Source of the DNA: an uncultured Bacteroidales bacterium
GTDB lineage: Bacteria; Bacteroidota; Bacteroidia; Bacteroidales; WCHB1-69
Length of the DNA stretch: 51,074 nucleotides
Direction of reading: 5' to 3'
Assembly: GCA_900316305.1 (NCBI GenBank)
Contig: ONCM01000027.1
Location: forward strand, 1 to 51,074
Shown: in pieces, positions 41,855-50,199 of the stretch
Layout of the letters: each line of letters begins with the position of its first letter
Position numbering within the stretch: the stretch's first letter is position 1
Program-made: the position numbers and the translations under genes
The notes under the pieces: model-generated
What the model was told of the DNA's origin: nothing
What the model saw: only the letters and a program-made list of their open reading frames with translations
The model's database searches: none

Positions 41855-43453
41855 ATGTGCGACGATAGACTTTTTACCGTATCCGAAATCCGTGATTGTG
41901 AGCGCTTTACCATGGAAAAGCGTGGTATCTCCTCGTTGGAGTTGATGGAAGATGCCGGTCGCGCCTGTGCCGATGCCTTGGCTGAAACCGCCTTGCATTT
42001 CGATACGGAAAATGTCTATATCTATGTCGGCACCGGCAACAACGGCGGCGACGGCGTGGTCATGGCCGCACACCTCCTCGAAGACCCATTTGTACAGTAT
42101 AATATATATGTAGTGGTTTGCGCTCCTGAGAACGCTCGTTACAGCGAGGAGATGCAATATCAACTCAAACGTTGGCAAAAGCTTGAAAATAAGAAAGATA
42201 ACGCCTATTTAATATGCTATTCCGCTGATAATCAGCCTCAACCGACTAAAGATGACTTGATTGTGGATGCGCTGTTCGGCATTGGACTCAACAAACCGGT
42301 GACAGGCTTCTATGCCGATGTCATCCGCCATATTAACGCTTCCGATGCTTATACGGTTTCCATTGACACGCCGTCGGGACTTTTCGCTGACCAGTCAACC
42401 CCGGAAAACGGTGCGGTGGTCATGGCCGACAAGACCTTCAGCATCCAGTTCATGAAGACTGCTTTCCTTCTGCCTCAGAACTATCCGTATTACGGAGAGG
42501 TGGAGGTGGTGGACATTGGGATGGAAGCACCTGACAGTCTGCGCGATACGGATCGCTATCTGTTGACCGCTTCGGAGATGCGGAAGCTGTTGCGTCCCCT
42601 GCCCAAGTATGCGCACAAAGGCACATTCGGGCACGGGCTGCTCGTGGCAGGCTGTGACCGGATGCCCGGTGCGGCGGGGCTCGCGGCTAAGGCGGCCATG
42701 CGTGGCGGCATCGGTAAATTGACCGTCCACACGGTGCGCTCCGTGCGCAACATCCTCGCTGTCTCCTTGCCTGAAGCCATCCACAGCATCGACGATAACG
42801 AACAGGTGGTCAGCCATATCGATTGGAATCACCTGCCGGAGAACATCACGGCGGTGGCTTTCGGTCCTGGACTGGGTACGGCCAAGCAAACGGTGGCAGC
42901 CATGAAGGATATCCTTGACACGGTGAAGTTGCCGCTCATCATCGATGCCGACGGGCTTAATATGCTGGCGGAGAACAAGACTTGGCAGGCCTTCCTCCCG
43001 CCCAACAGCATCCTAACCCCGCATTTTGCGGAGTTTGAGCGGCTCGCGGGTAAACCTTCCGACGACTTTGACCGTCTAGAACGTGCCAAGGCGTTTGCGC
43101 AACTCTACTCGGTAATCTTGGTGCTCAAGGGCCATCACACGGTGGTCACTTTCCCAAGCGGTCGGCAGTTTTTCAACACTACCGGCAATGCGGGAATGGC
43201 CACGGCCGGCAGCGGTGACGTGCTCACCGGACTGATTCTGTCGCTGCTCGCGCAAGGCTACGAACCCGGGAAAGCGGCCGTTTTGGGTGTCTGGCTCCAC
43301 GGAGCCGCCGGCGACGCCTACGCCCGCGACAACGACCCCCGCACGCTCATCGCGTCGGACCTGCCGCAGTATTTCCCGGAAGCGATTGAGGAATTGAGGA
43401 TTAGAGGATACGATGAATGGGCGATGAAAAACGATGAATGTGACGATGAATGA
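41855..43453 (+). CDS. nnr: Bifunctional NAD(P)H-hydrate epimerase/dehydratase
   Basis: 532 residues, the usual fused length. The N-terminal YjeF_N/NnrE domain (about 1-220) has YVGTGNNGGDGVVMAAHLL and VDALFGIGLNKPV. The C-terminal carbohydrate-kinase-like NnrD domain (about 235-515) has KYAHKGTFGHGLLVAG, AFGPGLG, and GNAGMATAGSGDVLTGLI with the catalytic Asp. Together they repair hydrated NADH/NADPH. The last ~14 residues (YDEWAMKNDECDDE) are encoded by a CGATGAA simple repeat and are not part of the conserved fold. The stop codon abuts a REP-like repeat. Confidence 0.94.
   Translation: MCDDRLFTVSEIRDCERFTMEKRGISSLELMEDAGRACADALAETALHFDTENVYIYVGTGNNGGDGVVMAAHLLEDPFVQYNIYVVVCAPENARYSEEMQYQLKRWQKLENKKDNAYLICYSADNQPQPTKDDLIVDALFGIGLNKPVTGFYADVIRHINASDAYTVSIDTPSGLFADQSTPENGAVVMADKTFSIQFMKTAFLLPQNYPYYGEVEVVDIGMEAPDSLRDTDRYLLTASEMRKLLRPLPKYAHKGTFGHGLLVAGCDRMPGAAGLAAKAAMRGGIGKLTVHTVRSVRNILAVSLPEAIHSIDDNEQVVSHIDWNHLPENITAVAFGPGLGTAKQTVAAMKDILDTVKLPLIIDADGLNMLAENKTWQAFLPPNSILTPHFAEFERLAGKPSDDFDRLERAKAFAQLYSVILVLKGHHTVVTFPSGRQFFNTTGNAGMATAGSGDVLTGLILSLLAQGYEPGKAAVLGVWLHGAAGDAYARDNDPRTLIASDLPQYFPEAIEELRIRGYDEWAMKNDECDDE
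43411..43452. repeat. CGATGAA simple repeat coding the Nnr C-terminus
   Basis: Units of (A)nCGATGAA in frame, giving the acidic tail of Nnr and its stop TGA. Confidence 0.75.
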
Positions 43454-43516
43454 TTCCAAAAGGGCTGCAAGCCCGATACGTGTCAACCTAGGGTGAGACG
43501 AAGTCGAGCCCTAGGA
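43454..43516 (+). repeat. REP-like two-hairpin repeat, copy 5
   Basis: TTCCAAAAGGGCTGCAAGCCC followed by CCTAGGG...CCCTAGG with inner GAC/GTC. It begins at the base after the nnr stop and is the only unpaired copy in the window. Confidence 0.85.
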
Positions 43517-43538
43517 TATAACGAAAATATCAGATAAT

Positions 43539-44933
43539 ATGAAATATACCCTGACAACCGCCATCATGTTGGTGCTCGCGATAGCCGCCACGGCGCAAGT
43601 GAACATCCACATCGATCTAAAGCAAGAAAAGACGTTCGACAGCATCTATGTGAAAGGTGCCGCCAAGTTACAGTCTAAACAGAAGTTGAGTGCGGCGTAT
43701 GCCCCTTCCGTGACCTTGCAGGACAAGGAGTCGCTGAAGCCCGGCATGTATGAGATTCTGGGCGATAGCACACTCCTCGGTGTGATCCTCATTCCGAATG
43801 AAAAGAATCAGAAATTCTCATTAAAGATTGATGGTGAGAAGGTTACGTTCCAGAACTCCAAGGAGAACACCGCCTATTACAATTACATCGATGATCTTTC
43901 GAATTACAACAAGAAGTTGGATTCCCTTAATGCGCTTTTTGCGGATGCGCAGAAGAGTATGCCGCAATACATGATGAAGGTTTTTGTAGATTCCCTTTCC
44001 GCTTCTGCACGCCGCATCAATGACGACATGCGCGCCTTCCAACGTCGCACCGCAGCGGCTTATCCTAACACGCTGGTGGGTTCTGTCATTGCCACTTCCA
44101 CCTATCTGCCGGATCCGCCGCAGGAGATTGTCGGCAATCGCAGACTTTTCCAGAAATATTACATCGAGCATTTCTTCGACAACTTCGCTTGGAACGACCC
44201 GCGCATCTTCAATACTCCCATTGTGGAACAGAAGATTGCGGAATATTGCAATATGATCTATCAGCTGGACAACCCCGATTACGACACCTTGGTGGTGGCT
44301 TCGCTGAACCAGGCCAAGGTCAACCAAACCTCTTACGAATACTTGTTTGATGCGCTGGAGTATGTGCTGGGCCGCATCATCTCCCCCTATAAGGTGGAGC
44401 ATACTTACATCGCCATGCTGAAGGATGCGGTGACCTACCCGAAATTGGATGAAAATCGTCAGCGGCGTTATACGCGTGAGCTGGGTTTCATCAACAAGAA
44501 CCTCATTGGCGACACTATTCCGAACTTCACGATGGTGATGGCCAACGGCGACACTACCTCCATGTACGATATCCAGAGCGAATATACGATTCTGTACCTT
44601 CAACATCCCACTTGTCCGACCTGTCATCAGGTGCGTAACCGGATGAAGGATTTCGCGAAGCTGAATCAGGCTATTGAGTCGGGCAGACTGAAGGTCGTGA
44701 TGGTCTATTTCGAGGATGACCCGCAGGTGTGGAGCAACTACGTCAACTCCCGCGAGGCTAACCCGAAGTACCTCCACGGTTGGAATTTCGACCAGTCCAT
44801 CGCCGACAACGACCTTTTCGACACGCGCACGATCCCTTACATGTTCCTCCTCGACAAGGACAAGAAGGTTGTCAAGAAGGATCTGCTGGTGAATGAAATT
44901 GAGCCGTGGATTGAGTACTTGAGAATCTATTAG
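43539..44933 (+). CDS. Thioredoxin-fold protein of the TlpA/DUF5106 type
   Basis: 464 residues with signal peptide (KYTLTTAIMLVLAIAATAQ). The N-terminal beta domain (about 20-115; DSIYVKGAAKL, PGMYEILGDSTLLGVI) resembles the DUF4369-like domain of this class. A helical middle (about 120-320, the DUF5106-like part) follows. The C-terminal thioredoxin fold (about 325-464) begins IGDTIPNFTMVMANGDTTSMYDI and has the redox pair in HPTCPTCHQVRNR (CPTC), with the cis-Pro region TIPYMFLLDKDKKVV. It is likely a periplasmic thiol-disulfide reductant or oxidant of unknown partner; CPTC differs from the usual CPPC or CxxC of TlpA. Confidence 0.82.
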   Translation: MKYTLTTAIMLVLAIAATAQVNIHIDLKQEKTFDSIYVKGAAKLQSKQKLSAAYAPSVTLQDKESLKPGMYEILGDSTLLGVILIPNEKNQKFSLKIDGEKVTFQNSKENTAYYNYIDDLSNYNKKLDSLNALFADAQKSMPQYMMKVFVDSLSASARRINDDMRAFQRRTAAAYPNTLVGSVIATSTYLPDPPQEIVGNRRLFQKYYIEHFFDNFAWNDPRIFNTPIVEQKIAEYCNMIYQLDNPDYDTLVVASLNQAKVNQTSYEYLFDALEYVLGRIISPYKVEHTYIAMLKDAVTYPKLDENRQRRYTRELGFINKNLIGDTIPNFTMVMANGDTTSMYDIQSEYTILYLQHPTCPTCHQVRNRMKDFAKLNQAIESGRLKVVMVYFEDDPQVWSNYVNSREANPKYLHGWNFDQSIADNDLFDTRTIPYMFLLDKDKKVVKKDLLVNEIEPWIEYLRIY

Positions 44934-44934
44934 G

Positions 44935-45098
44935 CGATGAAAGACGATGAAAGACGATGAAAAAACGATGAAAAAACGATGAAAAAAACGATGAAAAAAC
45001 GATGAAATAGACGATGAAAAACTAATGTCGAATACATTGCCGATACCCGAACAATTAACAATTAACACTCCACTTCAATAACCAATAACCAATAACCT
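44935..45098. repeat. CGATGAAAAAA, AACAATT and AATAACC simple repeats
   Basis: A long block of CGATGAAA(A)n units to 45027 begins two bases after the upstream stop codon. AACAATT units (45049-45066) and AATAACC units (45079-45098) follow, up to the TerC start. Confidence 0.85.
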
Positions 45099-45106
45099 TT
45101 AAAGAA

Positions 45107-46150
45107 ATGACAGAAAATCTCTTTTTAGTAATTTTTATCGTTGTAATCGCCTTCCTCCTGTTTTTGGATTTGGGCATTTTGCATAAAAAAGATCACATTG
45201 TGACGTTCAAGGAGTCTGCCACATGGACGGCGGTGTGGGTGACGCTTTCACTGCTGTTCTTCCTGTTTATCCGCTTGCATGGCGACGTGGTGGTGGATGT
45301 GCATGACAAGGAGCATTTTGTGGAACAGAATAAGCTATACGAGCACGATGTACCGTATGACGATGCGCTTTCCTGGGACGAGAACATCAAGCATTACAAG
45401 AATCAGCTTTCGTTGGAATATCTCACTGGCTATCTGATCGAGCTGTCGCTTTCCATTGACAATGTCTTTGTGATGATCATGATTTTCTTGTCGTTTGGCG
45501 TGGCGAAGGAGTATTACCACCGTGTGCTGTTTTATGGCATCTTGGGGGCGATTGTGCTGCGTTTCATCTTCATCTTCGCGGCGGGTGCGCTTATCCAGCG
45601 GTTCCACTGGTTGCTGTTGGTCTTCGGTGCCTTCCTGATCTATTCGGGTATCAAGATGTTCATAGACCGGAACAAAACGGAGAGCATCGATGTGGAAAAT
45701 CATCCGGTAGTCAAGTTCTTAGCTAAAAGGAATTTGAGTACCTCTTCGTTCGATGGACACAATTTCTTCACGAAGGTGGACGGCCGTTGGTTGTGTACGC
45801 CGCTTTTCGTGGTGCTGATGATTATTGAGTTCTCGGACATCATTTTCGCCTTCGACTCTATCCCGGCTATTTTCTCGGTCACGCATGACCCGCACATCGT
45901 CTTCTTTTCCAATATTTTCGCGATTCTCGGACTGCGTTCCATGTTCTTCATGTTGGAGAGTATCATGGACAAGTTCGCCTACTTGCGCATCGGGTTGTCG
46001 GTGTTGTTGACCTTCATCGGTGTGAAGATGTTCCTGCCGTATGCTGGCATTGAGATCGGCATCGTTCCTTCCTTGGTGGCCATCGTTTCCATCTTGTCGA
46101 TCAGCATTTTGGCGTCGGTGTTGTTCCCGCCGAAGAAGGTGGAAGGCTAA
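45107..46150 (+). CDS. TerC/Alx-family integral membrane protein
   Basis: 347 residues with about nine membrane helices. The family's conserved acidic motifs are present: YLIELSLSIDNVFVMIMIF (E...SxDN) and IEFSDIIFAFDSIPAIF (E..D...DS.PA). Related proteins export manganese (Alx, YceF/YkoY) or confer tellurite resistance. A ~30-residue loop between helices 2 and 3 (DKEHFVEQNKLYEHDVPYDD) is acidic. Single gene, ended by a strong terminator. Substrate not determined by sequence. Confidence 0.9.
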   Translation: MTENLFLVIFIVVIAFLLFLDLGILHKKDHIVTFKESATWTAVWVTLSLLFFLFIRLHGDVVVDVHDKEHFVEQNKLYEHDVPYDDALSWDENIKHYKNQLSLEYLTGYLIELSLSIDNVFVMIMIFLSFGVAKEYYHRVLFYGILGAIVLRFIFIFAAGALIQRFHWLLLVFGAFLIYSGIKMFIDRNKTESIDVENHPVVKFLAKRNLSTSSFDGHNFFTKVDGRWLCTPLFVVLMIIEFSDIIFAFDSIPAIFSVTHDPHIVFFSNIFAILGLRSMFFMLESIMDKFAYLRIGLSVLLTFIGVKMFLPYAGIEIGIVPSLVAIVSILSISILASVLFPPKKVEG

Positions 46151-46207
46151 TAGTTTAAGGTTTAAGGCTAATAGTTTAAGGTTTAAGGTTTAATGTTTAA
46201 GGTTTAA
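46151..46207. repeat. GTTTAAG simple repeat
   Basis: TTTAAGG/CTAATAG units starting directly after the TerC stop codon. Confidence 0.8.
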
Positions 46208-46243
46208 CGAAAAACGCCGGGCGAAAGTCCGGCGTTTTTCGTT
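46208..46243 (+). terminator. Rho-independent terminator of terC-like gene
   Basis: AAAAACGCCGG-GCGAAAGT-CCGGCGTTTTT, a strong symmetric hairpin that could act in both directions between two convergent genes. Confidence 0.88.
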
Positions 46244-46318
46244 AAAAAAATAAGCGGCGCTCGTTACACACCGCTTATTCGTTAAGATAATTATTACTAA
46301 GATGATATATAGAAAGGT

Positions 46319-47392
46319 TTATGCGTAGAGTTCTTCGAAGATCTTGCGAAGCTCAGGGCTTTCGCGCAGCTCTTGAAGGGTGAACTCAGCATGTCCCTTA
46401 GTATATCCGTTACCCATGATCATGTTCACGTCGCTGCCGATACCTTCAGCACCGAGGGAAGCTTTCGTGAAGCTGGTAGCCATGGAGAAGAAATAGACGA
46501 TACCATCGTCTTTGGTGCAGAGCACGGCGGTCATCTCCTGGTCGGGAACATTGACGCAGTTGATGGTGACGTCGGCCATCTTGCCATCGGTGAGTTTCTC
46601 GATGAGCTCATAGACCTGCACGGGAGTCATGCCGGCAGCGCTTTCCACGATGTCGCAGAAACCGAGGTCTTTGATACGTTGGGTGCTCTTCGGGCTGTTG
46701 GCGATACCGATGACCTTACCGGTGACACCGACGCGTTTCTTAGCCTCGTAGCAGCAGAGCATACCGCTCTTACCACCGGCACCGAGGATGACGACGGTTT
46801 GACCGTATTGGCACAATTTAGCGGTTTGTGCAGGAGCACCAGCGACGTCCAATGCGCTCAAAGCGAGTTTCTCCGGCATGTCGGTCGGGATCTTGGCGTA
46901 GATACCGCTCTCGAAGAGGATAGCTTTACCTTTGATATCGACTTGGTCAACCTCGGGACGGATCTCGAGGATTTCGTCGATGCGCAGAGGCGTCAGGGAA
47001 AGGCTGACGAGGGTGGCGATGCGGTCGCCCTCTTTGAGGTCGATTTTGCCCTTGAGAGCATCACCGATCTTCTCAACCTTGCCGAGCAACATACCGCCAG
47101 AACCGGTGCGGCGGTTACGGTGCTTGCCCTGCAGTTCGACGTTGAGGAGCATCTCTTTCTTCACTTCTTCCATCACCTTTTCTTCGGAAGCGCCGGGGCC
47201 GGCTTGTTCCTTAGCGTAGTTGTGGATGTCGGTGAATGAAGCGGAGTCAATGTTCAGGGTTTGGACGTCGATGAGGATCTCGTTATCCCAAATTTCGTCC
47301 ATGTTATTGTCGAGTTTGTTAGCGGGCTGCGGGAGAACACCCTTGGGTTCGATCACGCGATGCGTACCGTATTTGTTGCCTTTTTTCTGCAT
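46319..47392 (-). CDS. kdd: L-erythro-3,5-diaminohexanoate dehydrogenase
   Basis: 357 residues from the Met of MQKKGNKYGTHRVIEPKG. A longer frame upstream begins with TTG and has low-complexity, Lys/Phe-rich residues that overlap the promoter, so it was not used. The medium-chain dehydrogenase-like fold has the Rossmann motif VVILGAGGKSGMLCCYEAKKR, and the family segments GKHRNRRTGSGGMLLG and ATLVSLSLTPLRIDEI fit Kdd. The enzyme oxidatively deaminates 3,5-diaminohexanoate in the lysine fermentation pathway. Other pathway genes (kamA, kamDE, kce, kal) are not in this window, so kdd stands alone. Convergent with the TerC gene, divergent from yebC. Confidence 0.88.
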   Translation of the reverse strand: MQKKGNKYGTHRVIEPKGVLPQPANKLDNNMDEIWDNEILIDVQTLNIDSASFTDIHNYAKEQAGPGASEEKVMEEVKKEMLLNVELQGKHRNRRTGSGGMLLGKVEKIGDALKGKIDLKEGDRIATLVSLSLTPLRIDEILEIRPEVDQVDIKGKAILFESGIYAKIPTDMPEKLALSALDVAGAPAQTAKLCQYGQTVVILGAGGKSGMLCCYEAKKRVGVTGKVIGIANSPKSTQRIKDLGFCDIVESAAGMTPVQVYELIEKLTDGKMADVTINCVNVPDQEMTAVLCTKDDGIVYFFSMATSFTKASLGAEGIGSDVNMIMGNGYTKGHAEFTLQELRESPELRKIFEELYA

Positions 47393-47431
47393 AATTTGAA
47401 TGATTTTTAGAATGATACAAAAACTTTTATG

Positions 47432-47446
47432 CCTCAAAAATTGAGG
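47432..47446 (-). promoter_or_regulatory. Hairpin in the kdd leader
   Basis: CCTCAA-AAA-TTGAGG, a 6-bp perfect stem between the kdd -7 box and its start codon. Role unknown. Confidence 0.3.
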
Positions 47447-47449
47447 TCG

Positions 47450-47457
47450 CAAAGATA
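47450..47457 (-). promoter_or_regulatory. -7 promoter box of kdd
   Basis: TATCTTTG on the minus strand, about 58 bases before the kdd start codon. Confidence 0.6.
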
Positions 47458-47559
47458 GTATTTTTTGGGATACGCCCAATTTTTTTCGTAAATTTTTCTT
47501 CCAAAAAAAATTCAAACCTCATTTTCTGTGTGTTGCGCAAAAACAATTACAAAAAATTG

Positions 47560-47567
47560 TATCTTTG
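47560..47567 (+). promoter_or_regulatory. -7 promoter box of yebC
   Basis: TATCTTTG, 60 bases before the yebC start codon. Confidence 0.65.
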
Positions 47568-47626
47568 CGGCGATTTTTGAAACCGACAAATCTAACTAAG
47601 TATTCATATTTAAATATTAAGACAAA

Positions 47627-48355
47627 ATGGGAAGAGCTTTTGAATATCGCAAGGCAAGAATCTTCAAGAGAAATGCATATTTAGCCAAGACTTTCACTCG
47701 TCTGGGCAAGGAAATCACGATGGCTGCCAAGGCCGGTGGTCCTGATCCCGAGCAGAACTCCAAACTGCGTCTGCTCATCCAGACGGCTCGTAACGAGAAC
47801 ATGCCGAAAGACAATATCGATCGCGCCATCAAACGCGCCTTCGAGAAAGATATGTCCGATTATAAGGAGATGGTCTATGAAGGTCGCGGACCTCACGGTA
47901 TCGCTATCCTGATTGAGGCGGCCACCGATAACAACCAGCGCACCGTCGCCAACGTCCGCAGCTACTTCAACAAGTTCGGCGGCTCCCTCGGTACCTCTGG
48001 TATGCTCGATTTCCTGTTCGACCACAAGTGCATCTTTACCGTCGCTCGCACTCCTGAACTCGACATCGAGGAGTTCGAACTCGCGATGATGGATTTCGAC
48101 GCAGAAATCGACGCCGATGACGAGGAGGTGATTGTGATTGCCGAGTACAAGGCCTTCGGTCCCATCCAGAAGTATCTGGAAGACAACAAGTACGAGATCA
48201 AGAGCTTCAAGTTCGACCGTATCCCGAAGGAACTCAAGACCCTCACCGAAGAGCAACGCGCCGAGGTCAACCTGCTGCTTGACAAGATCAACGAGGACGA
48301 GGATGTGACGAACGTCTATCATAATATGGAGGAACCCGAAGAAGCGGAAGAGTAG
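47627..48355 (+). CDS. yebC: YebC/PmpR-family protein
   Basis: 242 residues, the normal length. The start MGRAFEYRKARIFKRNAYLAKTF is the Bacteroidota form of the family N-terminus, followed by GKEITMAAKAGGPDPEQNSKLRLLIQTARNENMPKDNI, YEGRGPHGIAILIEAATDNNQRTVANVR and FNKFGGSLGTSGMLDFLF. YebC-type proteins were described as transcription regulators and more recently as factors that help ribosomes through hard peptides such as polyproline. Its acidic C-terminal end (NMEEPEEAEE) is short. Cytoplasmic, single gene with its own promoter. Confidence 0.94.
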   Translation: MGRAFEYRKARIFKRNAYLAKTFTRLGKEITMAAKAGGPDPEQNSKLRLLIQTARNENMPKDNIDRAIKRAFEKDMSDYKEMVYEGRGPHGIAILIEAATDNNQRTVANVRSYFNKFGGSLGTSGMLDFLFDHKCIFTVARTPELDIEEFELAMMDFDAEIDADDEEVIVIAEYKAFGPIQKYLEDNKYEIKSFKFDRIPKELKTLTEEQRAEVNLLLDKINEDEDVTNVYHNMEEPEEAEE

Positions 48356-48500
48356 CCATTAGCTGTTAGCTATTGGCTGTTGGCTGTTAAACTATGACAT
48401 AGACATAGACTTAGACATTGACTTAGACTTAAACTGCTAACTACTAACTGCTAACTACCAACTGCTTCAATAACCCATAACCAATAACCTATAACCATTA
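48356..48500. repeat. Intergenic region built almost entirely of four simple-repeat classes
   Basis: In order: TTAGCTATTGGCTGTTGGCTG units (48359-48390), ACATAGACTTAGAC units (48396-48430), CTAACTG/CTAACTA units (48432-48465), and AATAACCCATAACC units (48469-48500). Little else lies between yebC and the next start codon. Confidence 0.85.
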
Positions 48501-48505
48501 AAATC

Positions 48506-49111
48506 ATGTATTATTACAAATTCAAAGTGTTTTACGACGAGGTGGAGGACTTCGTGCGCGACGTGGATGTGCTCGCGAACACGAACTTTGAGGACTTCCA
48601 CCACTTCCTCTACGAGTGCTTAGGCTTGCAGGGGAATGAATTCGCCGCTTTCTCCATCTGCGACCAGAAATGGAACAAGCAGAAGGAGATCACCATTATG
48701 GACACGTCGGAGGACGAGGAAATGATGGAGACGCCGGAGTACGACGACGAGGATTCGTTCAGCACGAAGACGCGTCTGCCGAAGTTCGTCATGAAGGATG
48801 CCATCTTGAAGGACTTCATCACCGACCCGCACCAGCACATCCTTTACGAGTACGACTTCATCGATCCGAAGACGTTCTACATCGAGTTCCAGAAGGCGGC
48901 ACAGACCGAGAATCCAGAGGAATTCCCGCGCTGCACCTTCCAGAAGGGCAAGCTCCCTGTGCGGCTCACCACCAAGGATCTGCCGCAACCCGATGTCGAT
49001 GAGGCTCAGCTGTTGCTGGATGACTTGGAAGATGATGAGTACGACGACGGCTTCGATGACGGCTACAACGAGGAGGATTATAAAGATCTGAATGAGTTCT
49101 CCGACTTTTAG
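48506..49111 (+). CDS. pRiA4b ORF-3-like protein
   Basis: 201 residues, strongly acidic, no signal. The N-terminal region YYKFKVFYDEVEDFVRDVDVLANTNFEDFHHFLYECLGLQGNEFAAFSI fits the plasmid pRiA4b ORF-3 family (PF07929), often named IS1096 passenger TnpR-like although no recombinase activity is shown here. The middle has an acidic loop (DEEMMETPEYDDED); then comes KDFITDPHQHILYEYDFIDPKTFYIEF and a very acidic tail (DDLEDDEYDDGFDDGYNEEDY). Its last 20 bases overlap the miaA start, so the two are coupled. In Bacteroidota this protein commonly sits beside miaA as far as I recall; function unknown. Confidence 0.75.
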   Translation: MYYYKFKVFYDEVEDFVRDVDVLANTNFEDFHHFLYECLGLQGNEFAAFSICDQKWNKQKEITIMDTSEDEEMMETPEYDDEDSFSTKTRLPKFVMKDAILKDFITDPHQHILYEYDFIDPKTFYIEFQKAAQTENPEEFPRCTFQKGKLPVRLTTKDLPQPDVDEAQLLLDDLEDDEYDDGFDDGYNEEDYKDLNEFSDF

Positions 49112-49973
49112 TAGTCCCACTTTGTACATTTTGACCGGTCCGACGGGAGTGGGCAAGACGGCCTACACCATCGGGTTGGCGCAACGCTGGCAGGTGCCGA
49201 TCATCTCGGCAGACTCCCGCCAGTTCTATAGAGAGATGCGCATCGGCACAGCCTATCCCACCGAGGAGGAGCTGGCCGCTGCGCAACATTTTTTTGTCGG
49301 GATGCTCTCCATTCATGACTATTACAATGTTTATAAGTTCGAGCAGGACGTGCTCACGCTGTTGAAGGAGCTGTTTCAGAAGTATCCGGTGGTCATCATG
49401 ACGGGTGGCAGTCCGCAGTATCTGGATGCGGTGTGCCATGGGGTCGATGAGATGCCCGATCCCGACCCGAGCACGAGGCAGTACGTCATCAACCTGTTCC
49501 AGAACAATGGAGTGGAAGCCTTGCATGCACAGTTGCAACTTCTTGATCCTCAGTATGCCGCCACGGTAAATCCGCACGATTCCAAACGCATGATGCGGGC
49601 GTTGGAGGTGTCGTTGCAGACAGGCAAGCCCTACTCCGAACAGTTGCAGAAAAAGCAGGTGGTGAGGGATTTCAACATCGAGAAGTACTACCTCAACCGT
49701 CCGCGTGAAGTGCTCTTTGACCGCATCAACCGTCGGGTCGATAAGATGATGGCCGACGGACTGTTGGAAGAGGCTAGGGGACTCTATCCTTACCGTGATC
49801 TCAATGCTCTCAATACTGTGGGCTACAGGGAGTTGTTCGATTATTTCGACGGCAAATGCACGTTGGAGCAGGCGGTCACGGACATCAAGACGCACACGCG
49901 GAGGTATGCGAAACGACAGATCACCTGGTTTAAAAGGGAATATGAGGAAGTGATGATTTCCTCTGAATCATAA
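49092..49973 (+). CDS. miaA: tRNA dimethylallyltransferase
   Basis: 293 residues. It adds the dimethylallyl group to A37 of tRNAs reading UNN codons. The P-loop TGPTGVGKT lies near the N-terminus, followed by ISADSRQFYREMRIGTAYP (the DSRQ motif that binds the substrate), VVIMTGGSPQYLDAVCHG and NPHDSKRMMRALEV. The C-terminal part ends TVGYRELFDYFDGKCTLEQA and RRYAKRQITWFKRE, with the conserved Arg-Gln-Thr/Ile-Trp-Phe segment. The start overlaps the upstream gene by 20 bases, and no better start is visible. Confidence 0.95.
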   Translation: MSSPTFSSPTLYILTGPTGVGKTAYTIGLAQRWQVPIISADSRQFYREMRIGTAYPTEEELAAAQHFFVGMLSIHDYYNVYKFEQDVLTLLKELFQKYPVVIMTGGSPQYLDAVCHGVDEMPDPDPSTRQYVINLFQNNGVEALHAQLQLLDPQYAATVNPHDSKRMMRALEVSLQTGKPYSEQLQKKQVVRDFNIEKYYLNRPREVLFDRINRRVDKMMADGLLEEARGLYPYRDLNALNTVGYRELFDYFDGKCTLEQAVTDIKTHTRRYAKRQITWFKREYEEVMISSES

Positions 49974-49987
49974 TCTCTTTTCTTTGA

Positions 49988-50149
49988 AATTGTAGCAATA
50001 TTTTAGAGAACATCTTTGCCGCGACCTTTGCCGAAGCAGGCGCCGTTTCCGAGGTCGTGATGTCGGCCCCGGCGTGGCAGGAAGACCAGCAGTCGCCGTT
50101 CCTGCAGCGGGTCAGCGACACGTTCCAGGACGTGCTGGGCGGGTGCTGA
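49988..50149 (+). pseudogene. Start-less small protein fragment with NIFAATFAEAG motif
   Basis: An open frame between two stops reads NCSNILENIFAATFAEAG, then AVSEVVMSAPAWQEDQQSP and FLQRVSDTFQDVLGGC. There is no ATG or GTG before the conserved-looking segment. The block FAATFAEAG resembles the body of small stress-related proteins I have seen in other bacteria, but I cannot name a family. More probably a remnant than a working gene. Confidence 0.35.
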
Positions 50150-50199
50150 TCGAGTTGCTGGGGCGGTTGGCGTGAGGGCGGCGGTCGCTGCGGTGCGGT

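Noticed and set aside
47393-47515. N-terminal extension of kdd starting at TTG
   Set aside because: The extension is low-complexity and covers the -7 promoter box at 47450-47457, so the Met of MQKKGNKYG is the better start.
48506-49111. pRiA4 ORF-3-like gene as part of an insertion sequence
   Set aside because: There is no transposase and no terminal inverted repeat, and it overlaps miaA as a stable neighbour; the family name reflects old annotation.
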